From the NCBI RefSeq assembly GCF_003634215.1, contig NZ_RBWX01000007.1, forward strand, positions 1,835,947-1,899,946: a stretch of DNA of 64,000 nucleotides, written 5' to 3'. The notes beneath the pieces were generated by a model. That model saw only the letters and a list, made by a program, of their open reading frames with translations, did no database searches and had not been told where the DNA came from. Of this stretch, positions 21,001 through 29,462 are shown one piece after another; the stretch's first letter is position 1; each line of letters starts with the position of its first letter. Source of the stretch: Sphingosinicella microcystinivorans. Its GTDB lineage: Bacteria; Pseudomonadota; Alphaproteobacteria; Sphingomonadales; Sphingomonadaceae. Position numbers and translations under genes: made by a program.

Positions 21001-21998
21001 GCAGAAACCCTCACCGCGTCGCCGTTGCTCAGCTTCAGCGCATCGGCCGCTTCTTTGGTGATCGTCACGGCGGTCTCGCCAACGCGGGCCGCCGCGCGCA
21101 CCGATCGGAACCCGTCGATCTGCATCGTCGAGAGCAGCGCCTGCGTCTCACCCGGATCGCCGATCTCCAGCCGCAGCGTCCGCGTTGCGCGGATCGTGGC
21201 CACCTCGGCCGCCGAACAGGTCATCGTCGGGCCGCCGTCGAAGATGTCGACCAGCCCCGAGCGTTCGAAGCCCTCTTTCTCCAGCAGCGCCAGCGCCGGC
21301 TCGCCGTCCCGGTGGACACGGCCGATCGCAGCGCGCGCATCCGCGTCGATAAGGTCGACATAGATCGGGTGGCGCGGCGCGAGATCGAGGATGAACTGAC
21401 CGTCGGTGGATGTCACCATGCGGTCCGCCTCCTCGAACGGCAGCCGAAAGAACTTGGAGGCAACACCTTCCCAGAAGGGTGATTTGCCGTTGTCGTCGAA
21501 CCAGCCGCGCAGCTCCGCCATGATGGTGTGCGAAAAGCGCGTCGGCTCTGCGCCGATCAGCATGTAGCGCGAGCGCGCGAGCAGGCTCCCCGCACCGCCA
21601 CTGCGCCGCTCGGGCCGAAGGAACAGCGATCCCACCTCGGTCCAGCCGCCGCATTCGTTCACCAGCACCAGTGCCTGATGGTCGAAGCGCGTCCCGATGG
21701 CCGACGAATATTGCGCGAGCGTCATCACGCGGAACGAGAAGTGCGGGCGTTTCAGCCCCACGGCGGCACGAACCCCGGCCAGCCCTTCGACCCGCCCCGT
21801 CTCCGTGTCCTCCAGCATGATCGTGTACCACGCCTCGGCAGGCGCGATGGCGCCCGTGAAGCTCGCCTCTGCGAGGTCGAGGCGCGCTGCAAGCGTCGCC
21901 TCGTCCTCGGGCAGGCTGGTGAACCCGCGGCCCGAAAGCACCGCGAGTTCCATCATCACGTCAAGATCGGCCGGCCTCGCCGGCCGGATGACCAGCAT
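20997..21998 (-). CDS. astA: arginine N-succinyltransferase
   Basis: A 333-residue AstA/AruF-G family enzyme that transfers succinyl from succinyl-CoA to arginine, the first AST step. Recognised blocks are LVIRPARPADLDVMMELA at the start, then NECGGWTEVGSLFLRPERR, MAELRGWFDDNGKSPFWEGVASKFF and FDGGPTMTC. The length is normal. It overlaps astC by one base upstream and astD by four bases downstream, so the three form one tightly coupled operon. Confidence 0.94.
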   Translation of the reverse strand: MLVIRPARPADLDVMMELAVLSGRGFTSLPEDEATLAARLDLAEASFTGAIAPAEAWYTIMLEDTETGRVEGLAGVRAAVGLKRPHFSFRVMTLAQYSSAIGTRFDHQALVLVNECGGWTEVGSLFLRPERRSGGAGSLLARSRYMLIGAEPTRFSHTIMAELRGWFDDNGKSPFWEGVASKFFRLPFEEADRMVTSTDGQFILDLAPRHPIYVDLIDADARAAIGRVHRDGEPALALLEKEGFERSGLVDIFDGGPTMTCSAAEVATIRATRTLRLEIGDPGETQALLSTMQIDGFRSVRAAARVGETAVTITKEAADALKLSNGDAVRVSA

Positions 21999-23194
21999 CA
22001 GGCCGCCTTTGCGAGGCGCGTCCGCGCGTCGGCGAACGCCGCGTCGAGCCGCTTCACGACCTCGGCCGCCTCGGCGCTGGAAAGCAGCAGCGAAGGCAGC
22101 AGGCGCACGCAGTTTTCGCCGCCGCCCGCGACAAGGATGCCATGATCGCGCGCCAGCGCCATGAACTCACGGTTGTTGGGTACGAGCTTCAGGCCGATCA
22201 GCATCCCTTTGCCGCGCACCTCAAGGATAAGGTCGCTGTGCTTGTACTTGAGCGCGTTCAGCTGCTCGACGAGTTCCGCCGAAACAGCGCGGGCGTGCGC
22301 CAGCGTCTCTTCCTTGGAGATTTCGTCGAACGCCGCGATGCCCACGGCCATGGCGAGCGGGTTGCCGCCGAAGGTGGAACCGTGTGTGCCGACGACCATG
22401 CCCTTCGCAGCTTCCCGCGTGGCGAGGAACGCGCCCACCGGGAAACCGCCGCCGAGCGCCTTGGCGATCGCCATGATGTCCGGCTCCACGCCCTCGAACC
22501 ACTGGTGCGCGAACAGCTTGCCGGTCCGGCCCATGCCGCTCTGCACCTCGTCATAGATGAGGAGCACGCCGTGCTGGGTGCAGAGGTCGCGCACGCGCTT
22601 CAGCCATTCGCCGGTCAGCGCCCGTGCACCGCCCTCGCCCTGCACCGGCTCCACGATCACTGCCGCCGTCGTCGGGCGCGCGATGGCTTCGGCGATGCCC
22701 GCTTCGTCGTCGAGCGTCAGCTGCACGTAGCCCGGAAGCCGGGGTCCGAAACCGTCGAGATACGATGCGTTGCCGGAGGCGTTCACCGCGGCATAGGTGC
22801 GGCCGTGGAACGAGCCCGCGAAGCCGATCACGTCGATCCGCTCTGGCGCGCCGTTCACATGGTGATAGCGGCGCGCGGTCTTGAGCGCGCCTTCGATCGC
22901 CTCGGAACCCGAGTTGCCGAAGAACACGACGTCGGCGAAGGTTGAATCGATCAGGCGCTCAGCCAGCGCTTCCTGTCCCGGAATGCGAAAGATGTTGGAC
23001 ACGTGCCACAGCTTCTTGGCCTGCGCTTCCAGCGCCGCCACGAGCTTCGGATGCGCGTGGCCGAGCCCGTCGGTCGCAATGCCCATCACGCAGTCGAGCC
23101 AGCGATTGCCGTCGACATCGTAAAGCCACGAACCCTCGCCGCGATCGACGACGAGCGGCGCCCGGCTGTAAACCCCAAGCAGATTGTCGGACAT
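21998..23194 (-). CDS. astC: acetylornithine/succinylornithine aminotransferase
   Basis: Class III PLP aminotransferase, 398 residues from the ATG at 23194, which has GGAGAAG in front; ATG at 23206 is the alternative. The PLP lysine is in AIAKALGGGFPVGAFLAT and the acceptor site is in DEVQSGMGRTG. The family includes ArgD and AstC, which are not separable by eye. Position in the ast operon makes succinylornithine the likely substrate, but biosynthetic use (argD) is possible if no other copy exists. It follows the DUF1338 gene after 39 bases. Confidence 0.88.
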   Translation of the reverse strand: MSDNLLGVYSRAPLVVDRGEGSWLYDVDGNRWLDCVMGIATDGLGHAHPKLVAALEAQAKKLWHVSNIFRIPGQEALAERLIDSTFADVVFFGNSGSEAIEGALKTARRYHHVNGAPERIDVIGFAGSFHGRTYAAVNASGNASYLDGFGPRLPGYVQLTLDDEAGIAEAIARPTTAAVIVEPVQGEGGARALTGEWLKRVRDLCTQHGVLLIYDEVQSGMGRTGKLFAHQWFEGVEPDIMAIAKALGGGFPVGAFLATREAAKGMVVGTHGSTFGGNPLAMAVGIAAFDEISKEETLAHARAVSAELVEQLNALKYKHSDLILEVRGKGMLIGLKLVPNNREFMALARDHGILVAGGGENCVRLLPSLLLSSAEAAEVVKRLDAAFADARTRLAKAA

Positions 23195-23233
23195 AATCTT
23201 CTCCATAGAAACTGTGCGGCGCTGCTTAACGCT

Positions 23234-24247
23234 TTAGGCGGCGCGCGTCATCGCGAAGATACCGGTAGCGTTGCCGCTGTCGAAGCGCAGATCGAGTCCA
23301 TCTGTCGCAGGATCCACATCGCGCGTGATGAACTCGTAGAACGAACCCGGCACGGTGCGGCGAACGCCGCCCGCGAACTTGCGCTCGAAGGTATCGGCGC
23401 GAAATGCCGTCTGGCGCACGCGGCCGCTGGTCGACACTTCAACCGCGTCCTTCATCGGGCGGCCTTCCGCCTTCAGCCGGGCGGCCAGCGCATCGACATC
23501 GGCAACGCGGTCGGTCGCATGGTTGAAGGCATTGCCCTCGGTCGCGATCCATGCTGCCTCGCCCGAACGCGCGAGCAGCGCTTCATAATCGCCGAGCGTC
23601 ACCGGATCGTGGTGGCAGTCGAACGCCGCGACGATGGCGGGAAGCGCCACCACGGCATCGGAATAAGGCACACTCCCGTCCGCCGCGAACGCCGCGAGCG
23701 CGTCCTGCGCGTCGGCATTCAGCGGATCGCGCGTCGTTCCGAACACGCGCTCGGCGACGCGCACGAAGCCTTCGTCAAAACGCTCGACGTGAAGCTCGCT
23801 CACGAAGAACTGCGGGATCGCTTCCGGTGCATCGCGGTGGCAATAGGCGCGGCCCGTCATGCGCAGCGCGGGCAGCGGGTACGTGTCCGCCACGTGGTAG
23901 CCGAGCGGCTCCAGAATACGCTGGAACGCGTCCTGCCCTGCGGGGAGCGCGCCGGTCGGCCCTTCGCGAAAGCGGATCGTGCGCAGCGCGCCGTGATCGA
24001 AGGTGATGCGCTCGCCGCGCGCCACTGTATCCGCCACATAGGCCGCGCCGCTCGGCACGCGCTTCAGAAGGTCGTCGAACAGCAGAACGTTCAGCGCCAT
24101 GGCGAACGCCGCGCGTGAGACGGTCTCGCCGGTTTCGGCAAGAAGCGCCGCATCAATGGAGAGCGCGCCGAGCGCCTTCGCGCCACCCTGCGGTCCCAAC
24201 GTATCGATCACCAACCGTTCGATCGCGCCTACATTCGCATTCGACAT
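23234..24247 (-). CDS. hglS: DUF1338 protein, 2-oxoadipate dioxygenase/decarboxylase (HglS/YdcJ-like)
   Basis: A 337-residue member of the DUF1338 family. The characterised member HglS turns 2-oxoadipate plus O2 into D-2-hydroxyglutarate and CO2 in lysine breakdown, using Fe(II). Candidate metal ligands here are His85 (FDHGALRTI), His243 (AFNHATDR) and Glu305 (SFYEFITRD), spaced much like the known site. The ATG at 24247 has GGGAG upstream. It heads the hglS-astC-astA-astD run and is divergent from a LysR regulator 88 bases away, so lysine or arginine-linked induction is plausible. The function is inferred by family. Confidence 0.83.
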   Translation of the reverse strand: MSNANVGAIERLVIDTLGPQGGAKALGALSIDAALLAETGETVSRAAFAMALNVLLFDDLLKRVPSGAAYVADTVARGERITFDHGALRTIRFREGPTGALPAGQDAFQRILEPLGYHVADTYPLPALRMTGRAYCHRDAPEAIPQFFVSELHVERFDEGFVRVAERVFGTTRDPLNADAQDALAAFAADGSVPYSDAVVALPAIVAAFDCHHDPVTLGDYEALLARSGEAAWIATEGNAFNHATDRVADVDALAARLKAEGRPMKDAVEVSTSGRVRQTAFRADTFERKFAGGVRRTVPGSFYEFITRDVDPATDGLDLRFDSGNATGIFAMTRAA

Positions 24248-24335
24248 GATAAAACTCCCAACGTTCCAGCGCCGATTGTCAGGAAATCGCAAAGATGGCA
24301 AACAAGGAGCCATCATCTACTCATGCGAGTTTGGA

Positions 24336-25223
24336 ATGAGTGAACGCCGCCACCTGCCGCCGATCGGGGCGCTCGCCAGCTTTGCCGCCGCCGCGCGGCA
24401 TGGCAGTTTCTCGCGCGCGGGTGAGGAGATCGGCCTCACGCAAAGCGCCGTCAGCCGCCAGATTGCGCTTCTGGAAGACTGGCTGCAGACGCCGCTGTTC
24501 GACCGCACGGGTCGCCGCGTCGCGCTGAATGCCGATGGCCGCGCTTATGCCGACGAGATTACCCCCGCGCTCGATCGCATTCGCCGCGCCACCGCCCGTC
24601 TCGCCTCGCGGCGGCCGGACAATGCGCTCAGCATCGCGACGCTGCCCAGTTTCGGGATGCGCTGGCTCGCCCCGCGCCTTCCCCGCTTCACCGCGGAACA
24701 CCCCGACCTCGTCGTCAATTTCGCCGCGCGGTCGGACACGTTCGATTTCGCTGAGGAGGATTTCGACGCCGCGATCCACTTCGGCCTCGCCGATTGGCCC
24801 GGCGCCGCCCACGACTTCCTGTTCCGCGAAACATCGATTCCCGTCTGCGCGCCCGCGTGGCTCGCGGCGAACCCTCTCGGCTCTCCCGCCGATCTCATCG
24901 GCAAGCCGCTGCTCTTCCAGACCTCCCGCAAGGATGCGTGGGCACGCTGGTTCCGTCTCGCCGGAGTGGCCACGCCCACCGTGTCCGGCCCCACGTTCGA
25001 GCATTTCCTGATGCTCGCGCAGGCCGCCGCGGCGGGCGCGGGCGCCGCGCTCATCCCCAGCTTCCTCATCGAGCCGGAGCTTGCGGCAGGAACGCTCATC
25101 TCGCCCTTTGATCTGCCGCTCGCCACCGACAACGCCTACTATCTCGTGTCGCCCGAAACTGGCGGCAATGAAGCGCTTGCACGCTTCCGCGACTGGGTGG
25201 TGCGCGAGGCCGCGTCATCGTAG
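24336..25223 (+). CDS. LysR-type transcriptional regulator
   Basis: A 295-residue regulator. Its N-terminal HTH (LPPIGALASFAAAARHGSFSRAGEEIGLTQSAVSRQIALLED) resembles the GcvA group, and it has a substrate-binding domain from about residue 95. The ATG at 24336 is used; the open frame upstream overlaps the start of the divergent hglS gene. LysR proteins commonly control the divergently transcribed neighbour, so hglS and the ast genes are the probable targets. The effector is unknown. Confidence 0.9.
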   Translation: MSERRHLPPIGALASFAAAARHGSFSRAGEEIGLTQSAVSRQIALLEDWLQTPLFDRTGRRVALNADGRAYADEITPALDRIRRATARLASRRPDNALSIATLPSFGMRWLAPRLPRFTAEHPDLVVNFAARSDTFDFAEEDFDAAIHFGLADWPGAAHDFLFRETSIPVCAPAWLAANPLGSPADLIGKPLLFQTSRKDAWARWFRLAGVATPTVSGPTFEHFLMLAQAAAAGAGAALIPSFLIEPELAAGTLISPFDLPLATDNAYYLVSPETGGNEALARFRDWVVREAASS

Positions 25224-25261
25224 CGCTTGGCGTGCCCTGCGCGCTGCACTAATCCCGCCGC

Positions 25262-26284
25262 ATGACTACCTCTGCCCGCCCCCGCGCCATTGCGCTTTGG
25301 CTTTATGTCGTTGCCGCGCTTGTCTTCGCGATGGTCGTCGTCGGCGGCATCACGCGGCTTACCGAATCCGGCCTCTCGATGGTCCGCTGGGAACCGATCT
25401 CGGGCGTCGTCCCGCCCTTGAATGATGCCGAGTGGCACGCAGAATTCGAAGCCTACAAGGCCTACCCCGAATACCAGAAGGTCAACCGGGGCATGTCGCT
25501 GTCCGAATTCAAGGCGATCTTCTTCTGGGAATATCTGCACCGCGTCCTCGGCCGCTTCATCGGCCTCGCCTTCGCTCTGCCGCTCGCATGGTTCTGGGCC
25601 CGCCGGGCGATCCCGGAAGGCTACAAGCCGCGCCTTCTCGCGCTCCTCGCGCTCGGAGGCCTGCAGGGCGCGATCGGCTGGTGGATGGTCGCCTCGGGCC
25701 TCATAGACCGTCCCGATGTGGCGCACGACCGCCTCGCCGTGCATCTCGGCACTGCGCTCTTCATCCTCGGCGGCCTCGTCTGGACCGCCCGCGACCTGAT
25801 GGCGCTTCAACGCCGCGAAGGCCGCTCGCGGCTCAAAGGGTTTGCCGTTCTGGCGCTTTCCGTGCTGGCGATCCAGATCGTCCTCGGCGCGTTCGTCGCC
25901 GGGCTCAATGCCGGGCATGCCTTCGCCGAATGGCCGCTCATGGGCGGGCACTTCTTTCCCGAAGGCGTGCAGTGGCTGGAGCCGCTTTGGCGCAACGTCG
26001 TCGACAATCCCGTCGTCGTGCAGTGGGTGCACCGCTGGTGGGCGTGGCTTGCCGCGGCGCTGCTCGTCCTGCTTTCCGTGCGCACGTCGCGCGAAAGCGG
26101 GGGCAGCGCGCCGCGTCTGGTCCTGCTTCTGCTCACGGCGCAGATCATCCTCGGCATCGCCACGCTGCTCACCGGCGTGGCGCTCCACGTGGCGGTCGCG
26201 CATCAGGCGGTCGCCGCGCTGCTGGTTTGGGCGGCGGTCTCGTGCGCGCATGGCCTCGGCAGGCCGGGATACCGGATGCACTGA
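25262..26284 (+). CDS. ctaA: heme A synthase (CtaA/COX15)
   Basis: A 340-residue eight-helix membrane enzyme that oxidises the C8 methyl of heme O to make heme A for cytochrome aa3 oxidase. The pattern starts with GGITRLTESGLSMVRWEPISGVVPPL, followed by EYLHRVLGRFIGLAF (heme-ligand His), DRLAVHLG, a central GAFVAGLNAGHAFAEWPLMGG and VQWVHRWWAW. Length and helix pattern match the alphaproteobacterial/mitochondrial type. It is a single gene, in the same direction as rplM. Confidence 0.94.
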   Translation: MTTSARPRAIALWLYVVAALVFAMVVVGGITRLTESGLSMVRWEPISGVVPPLNDAEWHAEFEAYKAYPEYQKVNRGMSLSEFKAIFFWEYLHRVLGRFIGLAFALPLAWFWARRAIPEGYKPRLLALLALGGLQGAIGWWMVASGLIDRPDVAHDRLAVHLGTALFILGGLVWTARDLMALQRREGRSRLKGFAVLALSVLAIQIVLGAFVAGLNAGHAFAEWPLMGGHFFPEGVQWLEPLWRNVVDNPVVVQWVHRWWAWLAAALLVLLSVRTSRESGGSAPRLVLLLLTAQIILGIATLLTGVALHVAVAHQAVAALLVWAAVSCAHGLGRPGYRMH

Positions 26285-26352
26285 AAGCCACTGATTCCGT
26301 TTGCAAATTTGCTTGAACACCATAATACCCCACGCCTAAACGCCTATTTCGC

Positions 26353-26381
26353 TTGACGCTTTCGGGCCGCTCCATCATATG
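26353..26381 (+). promoter_or_regulatory. candidate promoter of rplM-rpsI
   Basis: TTGACG and CATATG are separated by 17 bases, about 57 bases before the rplM ATG. The -35 box is near perfect while the -10 box is weak. The position is right for a ribosomal protein operon. Confidence 0.45.
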
Positions 26382-26394
26382 CCGCGCCGTTCAT

Positions 26395-26417
26395 GCGGGC
26401 GGCTTCATGCGGCCCGC
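26395..26417 (+). promoter_or_regulatory. GC-rich hairpin in rplM leader
   Basis: GCGGGC and GCCCGC form a 6-bp stem around an 11-base loop, followed by a T-rich stretch (CTTTGTTTTG) just before the ribosome binding site GGGA of rplM. It could be an attenuator or a ribosomal protein autoregulatory site, as known for L13 leaders in other bacteria. There is no direct evidence here. Confidence 0.3.
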
Positions 26418-26437
26418 CTTTGTTTTGGGATCGAACC

Positions 26438-26911
26438 ATGCACACCAAGTCCACGGTCTCGGCGAAGCCCGCCGAAGTCGAAAAGAAGTGGCTGCTGATC
26501 GATGCCGAGGGCCTCGTCGTGGGTCGTCTCGCCTCGATCATCGCCAATCGCCTGCGCGGCAAGCACAAGGCGATCTACACGCCGCACGTCGATTGCGGCG
26601 ACAATGTCATCGTCATCAACGCCGGCAAGGTCCGCTTCACGGGCAACAAGCTCAAGGACAAGACCTACTACCGCCACACCGGTTATCCGGGCGGCATCAA
26701 GGGCATCACCGCCGGCAAGGTTCTCGACGGCCGCTTCCCGGAGCGCGTGCTCGAGAAGGCTGTTGAGCGCATGGTTCCGCGCGGGCCGCTCGGCCGCGCC
26801 CAGATGCGCAACCTTCGCGTCTATGCGGGCGCAGAGCATCCGCACGTCGCACAGAATCCGCAGGTCGTCGACGTCGCGTCGATGAACCGCAAGAACAAGG
26901 TGGGTGCCTGA
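26438..26911 (+). CDS. rplM: 50S ribosomal protein L13
   Basis: A 157-residue L13. Recognised blocks are [52 protein letters not shown] and the end [16 protein letters not shown]. The ATG at 26438 directly begins the usual MHTKST N-terminus; the longer open frame upstream covers the promoter region. It is followed after two bases by rpsI, the universal rplM-rpsI pair. Confidence 0.97.
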   Translation: MHTKSTVSAKPAEVEKKWLLIDAEGLVVGRLASIIANRLRGKHKAIYTPHVDCGDNVIVINAGKVRFTGNKLKDKTYYRHTGYPGGIKGITAGKVLDGRFPERVLEKAVERMVPRGPLGRAQMRNLRVYAGAEHPHVAQNPQVVDVASMNRKNKVGA

Positions 26912-26913
26912 TC

Positions 26914-27417
26914 ATGGCTGAAGAGAAGTTGGGTCTTGAGGATCTGAAGGACCTCTCCGTCGAAACCGTCGCCGGCACCACGCCCGTCGCCGTTTCCGCC
27001 GCGCCGCTGCGCGAGAAGGAAATCGACGCACAGGGCCGCGCCTACGCAACCGGTCGCCGCAAGGATGCCGTCGCCCGCGTCTGGATCAAGCCGGGCACCG
27101 GCAAGATCACGGTCAACGGCCGCGATCAGACCGTGTATTTCGCGCGTCCCACGCTGCGTCTCGTCATCAACCAGCCCTTCGACGTGTCGGGCCGGGGCGG
27201 CCAGTTCGATGTCATCGCCACCGTTTCGGGCGGCGGTCTCTCGGGCCAGGCCGGTGCAGTCAAGCACGGCATCAGCCAGGCTCTGACCAAGTACGAGCCG
27301 GAACTGCGCGGCGTCGTGAAGCAAGCGGGCTTCCTCACCCGCGACAGCCGCACCGTCGAGCGTAAGAAGTACGGCCGCGCGAAGGCACGCCGCAGCTTCC
27401 AGTTCTCGAAGCGCTGA
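26914..27417 (+). CDS. rpsI: 30S ribosomal protein S9
   Basis: A 167-residue S9. The core starts at [30 protein letters not shown] and ends with the invariant SKR C-terminus that reaches the P-site tRNA. About 38 extra residues precede the core ([19 protein letters not shown]...), a form seen in sphingomonads and relatives. It is coupled to rplM and ended by the terminator at 27443. Confidence 0.97.
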   Translation: MAEEKLGLEDLKDLSVETVAGTTPVAVSAAPLREKEIDAQGRAYATGRRKDAVARVWIKPGTGKITVNGRDQTVYFARPTLRLVINQPFDVSGRGGQFDVIATVSGGGLSGQAGAVKHGISQALTKYEPELRGVVKQAGFLTRDSRTVERKKYGRAKARRSFQFSKR

Positions 27418-27442
27418 TCGAAATTTTCATTCACTTCGTGGA

Positions 27443-27468
27443 AAAGGGCGCCTCCGGGCGCCCTTTTT
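27443..27468 (+). terminator. rho-independent terminator after rpsI
   Basis: A perfect 10-bp stem (AAAGGGCGCC / GGCGCCCTTT) with loop TCCG, running into a T-rich tail (TTTTTAT). It lies 25 bases after the rpsI stop and is the cleanest intrinsic terminator in the window. Confidence 0.92.
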
Positions 27469-27531
27469 ATTTACGGTGTGCACCGACTCCATTGATTGCA
27501 GGTTCATCTTCGGCCTGCCAAAGCACGGCCT

Positions 27532-29403
27532 ATGCATCTCGACCTTCAAACCGACGACATCCCGGCCATCCGACTGACCGAGGTCTGCGTGATCGGTGCA
27601 GGCGCCGCGGGCATCGGCATTGCGCGCCGCCTACTTGCACGCGGCCACAGCGTCACGCTCCTTGAAAGCGGCGGCCGCGATTACGAAGCGAAAACCGCCG
27701 CTCTCGGCGCCGGTCGCAACCTCGGCGAGCCCTATTACGACCTTGAAGATTCGCGCCTGCGCTTCTTCGGGGGCACCACCGCGATCTGGGGCGGGCGCTG
27801 CGCAGAGTTCGATCCCATCGATTTCGAGCGCCGAGACTGGGTGCCGCATTCGGGCTGGCCGATCTCCCGCGAAACGCTGGAGCCTTATTATCGCCAGGCC
27901 TGGGCCGAACTCGGCTTTCCTGAAGGCCCGGATGGAGCCCAGGCGATGAAGGCTGCGGGCGTGCCGCTCCCGGACCTTGATTCCGCCCGGCTTTCGCTCG
28001 GCACCTGGCAATTCGACGAGCGCTTCAACCGTTTCACCTTCGATGCCTGCGCGGATCTCCGCGCGCATCCGCGCTGCACCATCATCACCCACGCCACCGT
28101 CACCCGCATCGCGGCAAGCGAAGGCGGCGCCATCACGCATGTCGAGGCAAAAAGCCTCACCGGCCGCGGCATCCGCATTCACGCCCGCTACTTCGTGCTC
28201 GCTGCGGGCGGCCTTGAAAACCCGCGACTGTTGCTTGCGAACCGTCTCGGCAACGATCGCGATCTCGTCGGCCGCTTCTTCATGGAGCATCCGCACGCGC
28301 GCGGCGGGCGGGTGGTGGGTGGCGACACATGGGCCCTGCTGAAAGCCTTCGCACGCCCGCACCGCGTCGATGGCCGCAAGGTCGCGGCGCTCATCGCGCC
28401 AAGCGCCGCGCGGCAGGCGGAACGCCGCATCCTCAACACCTCGATGATCGTTGCGGGCCGCCAACCGGCGAGCGCGCAACAGTTCATCGGGATGCGCGCC
28501 TACTCCGGCCTCAAGCACAAAACCGCGCCAACGCGCGCCGGGCGCGGGCTCTGGATGCTCACCAAGCGCGCAGCTTCGTTCGTGCAGGAGCGCGCGGACC
28601 CGCTACGCCCCTGGCTGCTTCACAAGATGGGCGGCCTCGATCTCGCGCTCCTGGTGCGCGCCGAGCAGGCACCGAACCCGGATAGCCGCGTTCAGCTCGA
28701 CACGGAAACGGACGCGCTCGGCATCCCGCGCATCACGCTCGATTGGCGCCTCACAGAGCTCGACATTGAAAGTGTCGCCGTACTTGCGCAGGACTTCGGG
28801 CACGAACTCGAACGCCTCGGCATGGGCCGCGTCGAGGTGGCGGAATGGCTCCTCGGCAGCGGGCGCCGCTGGACGACCGATCCGCTCATCAGTTCGCACC
28901 CCATCGGCGGCTATCATCATATCGGCACCACGCGGATGGCAGACAGCCCTGCGGAAGGCGTGTGCGACGCCGAAGGCCGCGTCCACGGCCTCGCAAACCT
29001 GTATGTCGCCGGCAGCTCGCTGTTCCCGACGTCCGGCTGGGCGAACCCGACCCTCACCATCATCGCGCTCGCCATGCGCACCGGGGATACGATCGCCCGC
29101 CGCATCGGAGAGAGCGCCCAGCCCCCGGTGGCCGATGCGGCCCCGGTCACGCCCGTACCGGTCTGTGCCGGAAATCCGCGGCGCAAGGCGTTCCGCGCAG
29201 AGCTCGTCGCCGCAAGCCTGCTCGGCCTGCTGCTCGTCGGCGACCAGACGATGGATGACGATATCGATATGCTGACCTCGCCCGCCGCGATCGAAATGCG
29301 ACTGCCGGACCCGACACCGGATGGAAAGCCGAAAGCCGTGCAGGCGAGCGAAGACGAAGAGCAAGACCATCCCGACGAACCCGCGCCCTCTCTCGCGCGT
29401 TGA
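27532..29403 (+). CDS. GMC-family FAD oxidoreductase with C-terminal extension
   Basis: A 623-residue glucose-methanol-choline type oxidoreductase. The FAD-binding Rossmann motif CVIGAGAAGIGIARRLLARG comes first, then RFFGGTTAIWGGRC, and the C-terminal signature HHIGTTRMAD...LYVAGSSLFPTSGWANPTLTIIALA with the catalytic His region. About 90 residues after the GMC fold are unusual: a short hydrophobic stretch (AELVAASLLGLLLVGDQ) and an acidic tail. The ATG at 27532 is used; an upstream TTG at 27496 is less likely. The substrate is unknown, possibly a sugar or long-chain alcohol. Confidence 0.85.
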   Translation: MHLDLQTDDIPAIRLTEVCVIGAGAAGIGIARRLLARGHSVTLLESGGRDYEAKTAALGAGRNLGEPYYDLEDSRLRFFGGTTAIWGGRCAEFDPIDFERRDWVPHSGWPISRETLEPYYRQAWAELGFPEGPDGAQAMKAAGVPLPDLDSARLSLGTWQFDERFNRFTFDACADLRAHPRCTIITHATVTRIAASEGGAITHVEAKSLTGRGIRIHARYFVLAAGGLENPRLLLANRLGNDRDLVGRFFMEHPHARGGRVVGGDTWALLKAFARPHRVDGRKVAALIAPSAARQAERRILNTSMIVAGRQPASAQQFIGMRAYSGLKHKTAPTRAGRGLWMLTKRAASFVQERADPLRPWLLHKMGGLDLALLVRAEQAPNPDSRVQLDTETDALGIPRITLDWRLTELDIESVAVLAQDFGHELERLGMGRVEVAEWLLGSGRRWTTDPLISSHPIGGYHHIGTTRMADSPAEGVCDAEGRVHGLANLYVAGSSLFPTSGWANPTLTIIALAMRTGDTIARRIGESAQPPVADAAPVTPVPVCAGNPRRKAFRAELVAASLLGLLLVGDQTMDDDIDMLTSPAAIEMRLPDPTPDGKPKAVQASEDEEQDHPDEPAPSLAR

Positions 29404-29462
29404 ACACATGCGGTAACGCCGGGACTTTGCGTTTCGCGTCGCTGCCATTAAGCGTTGGCGCC

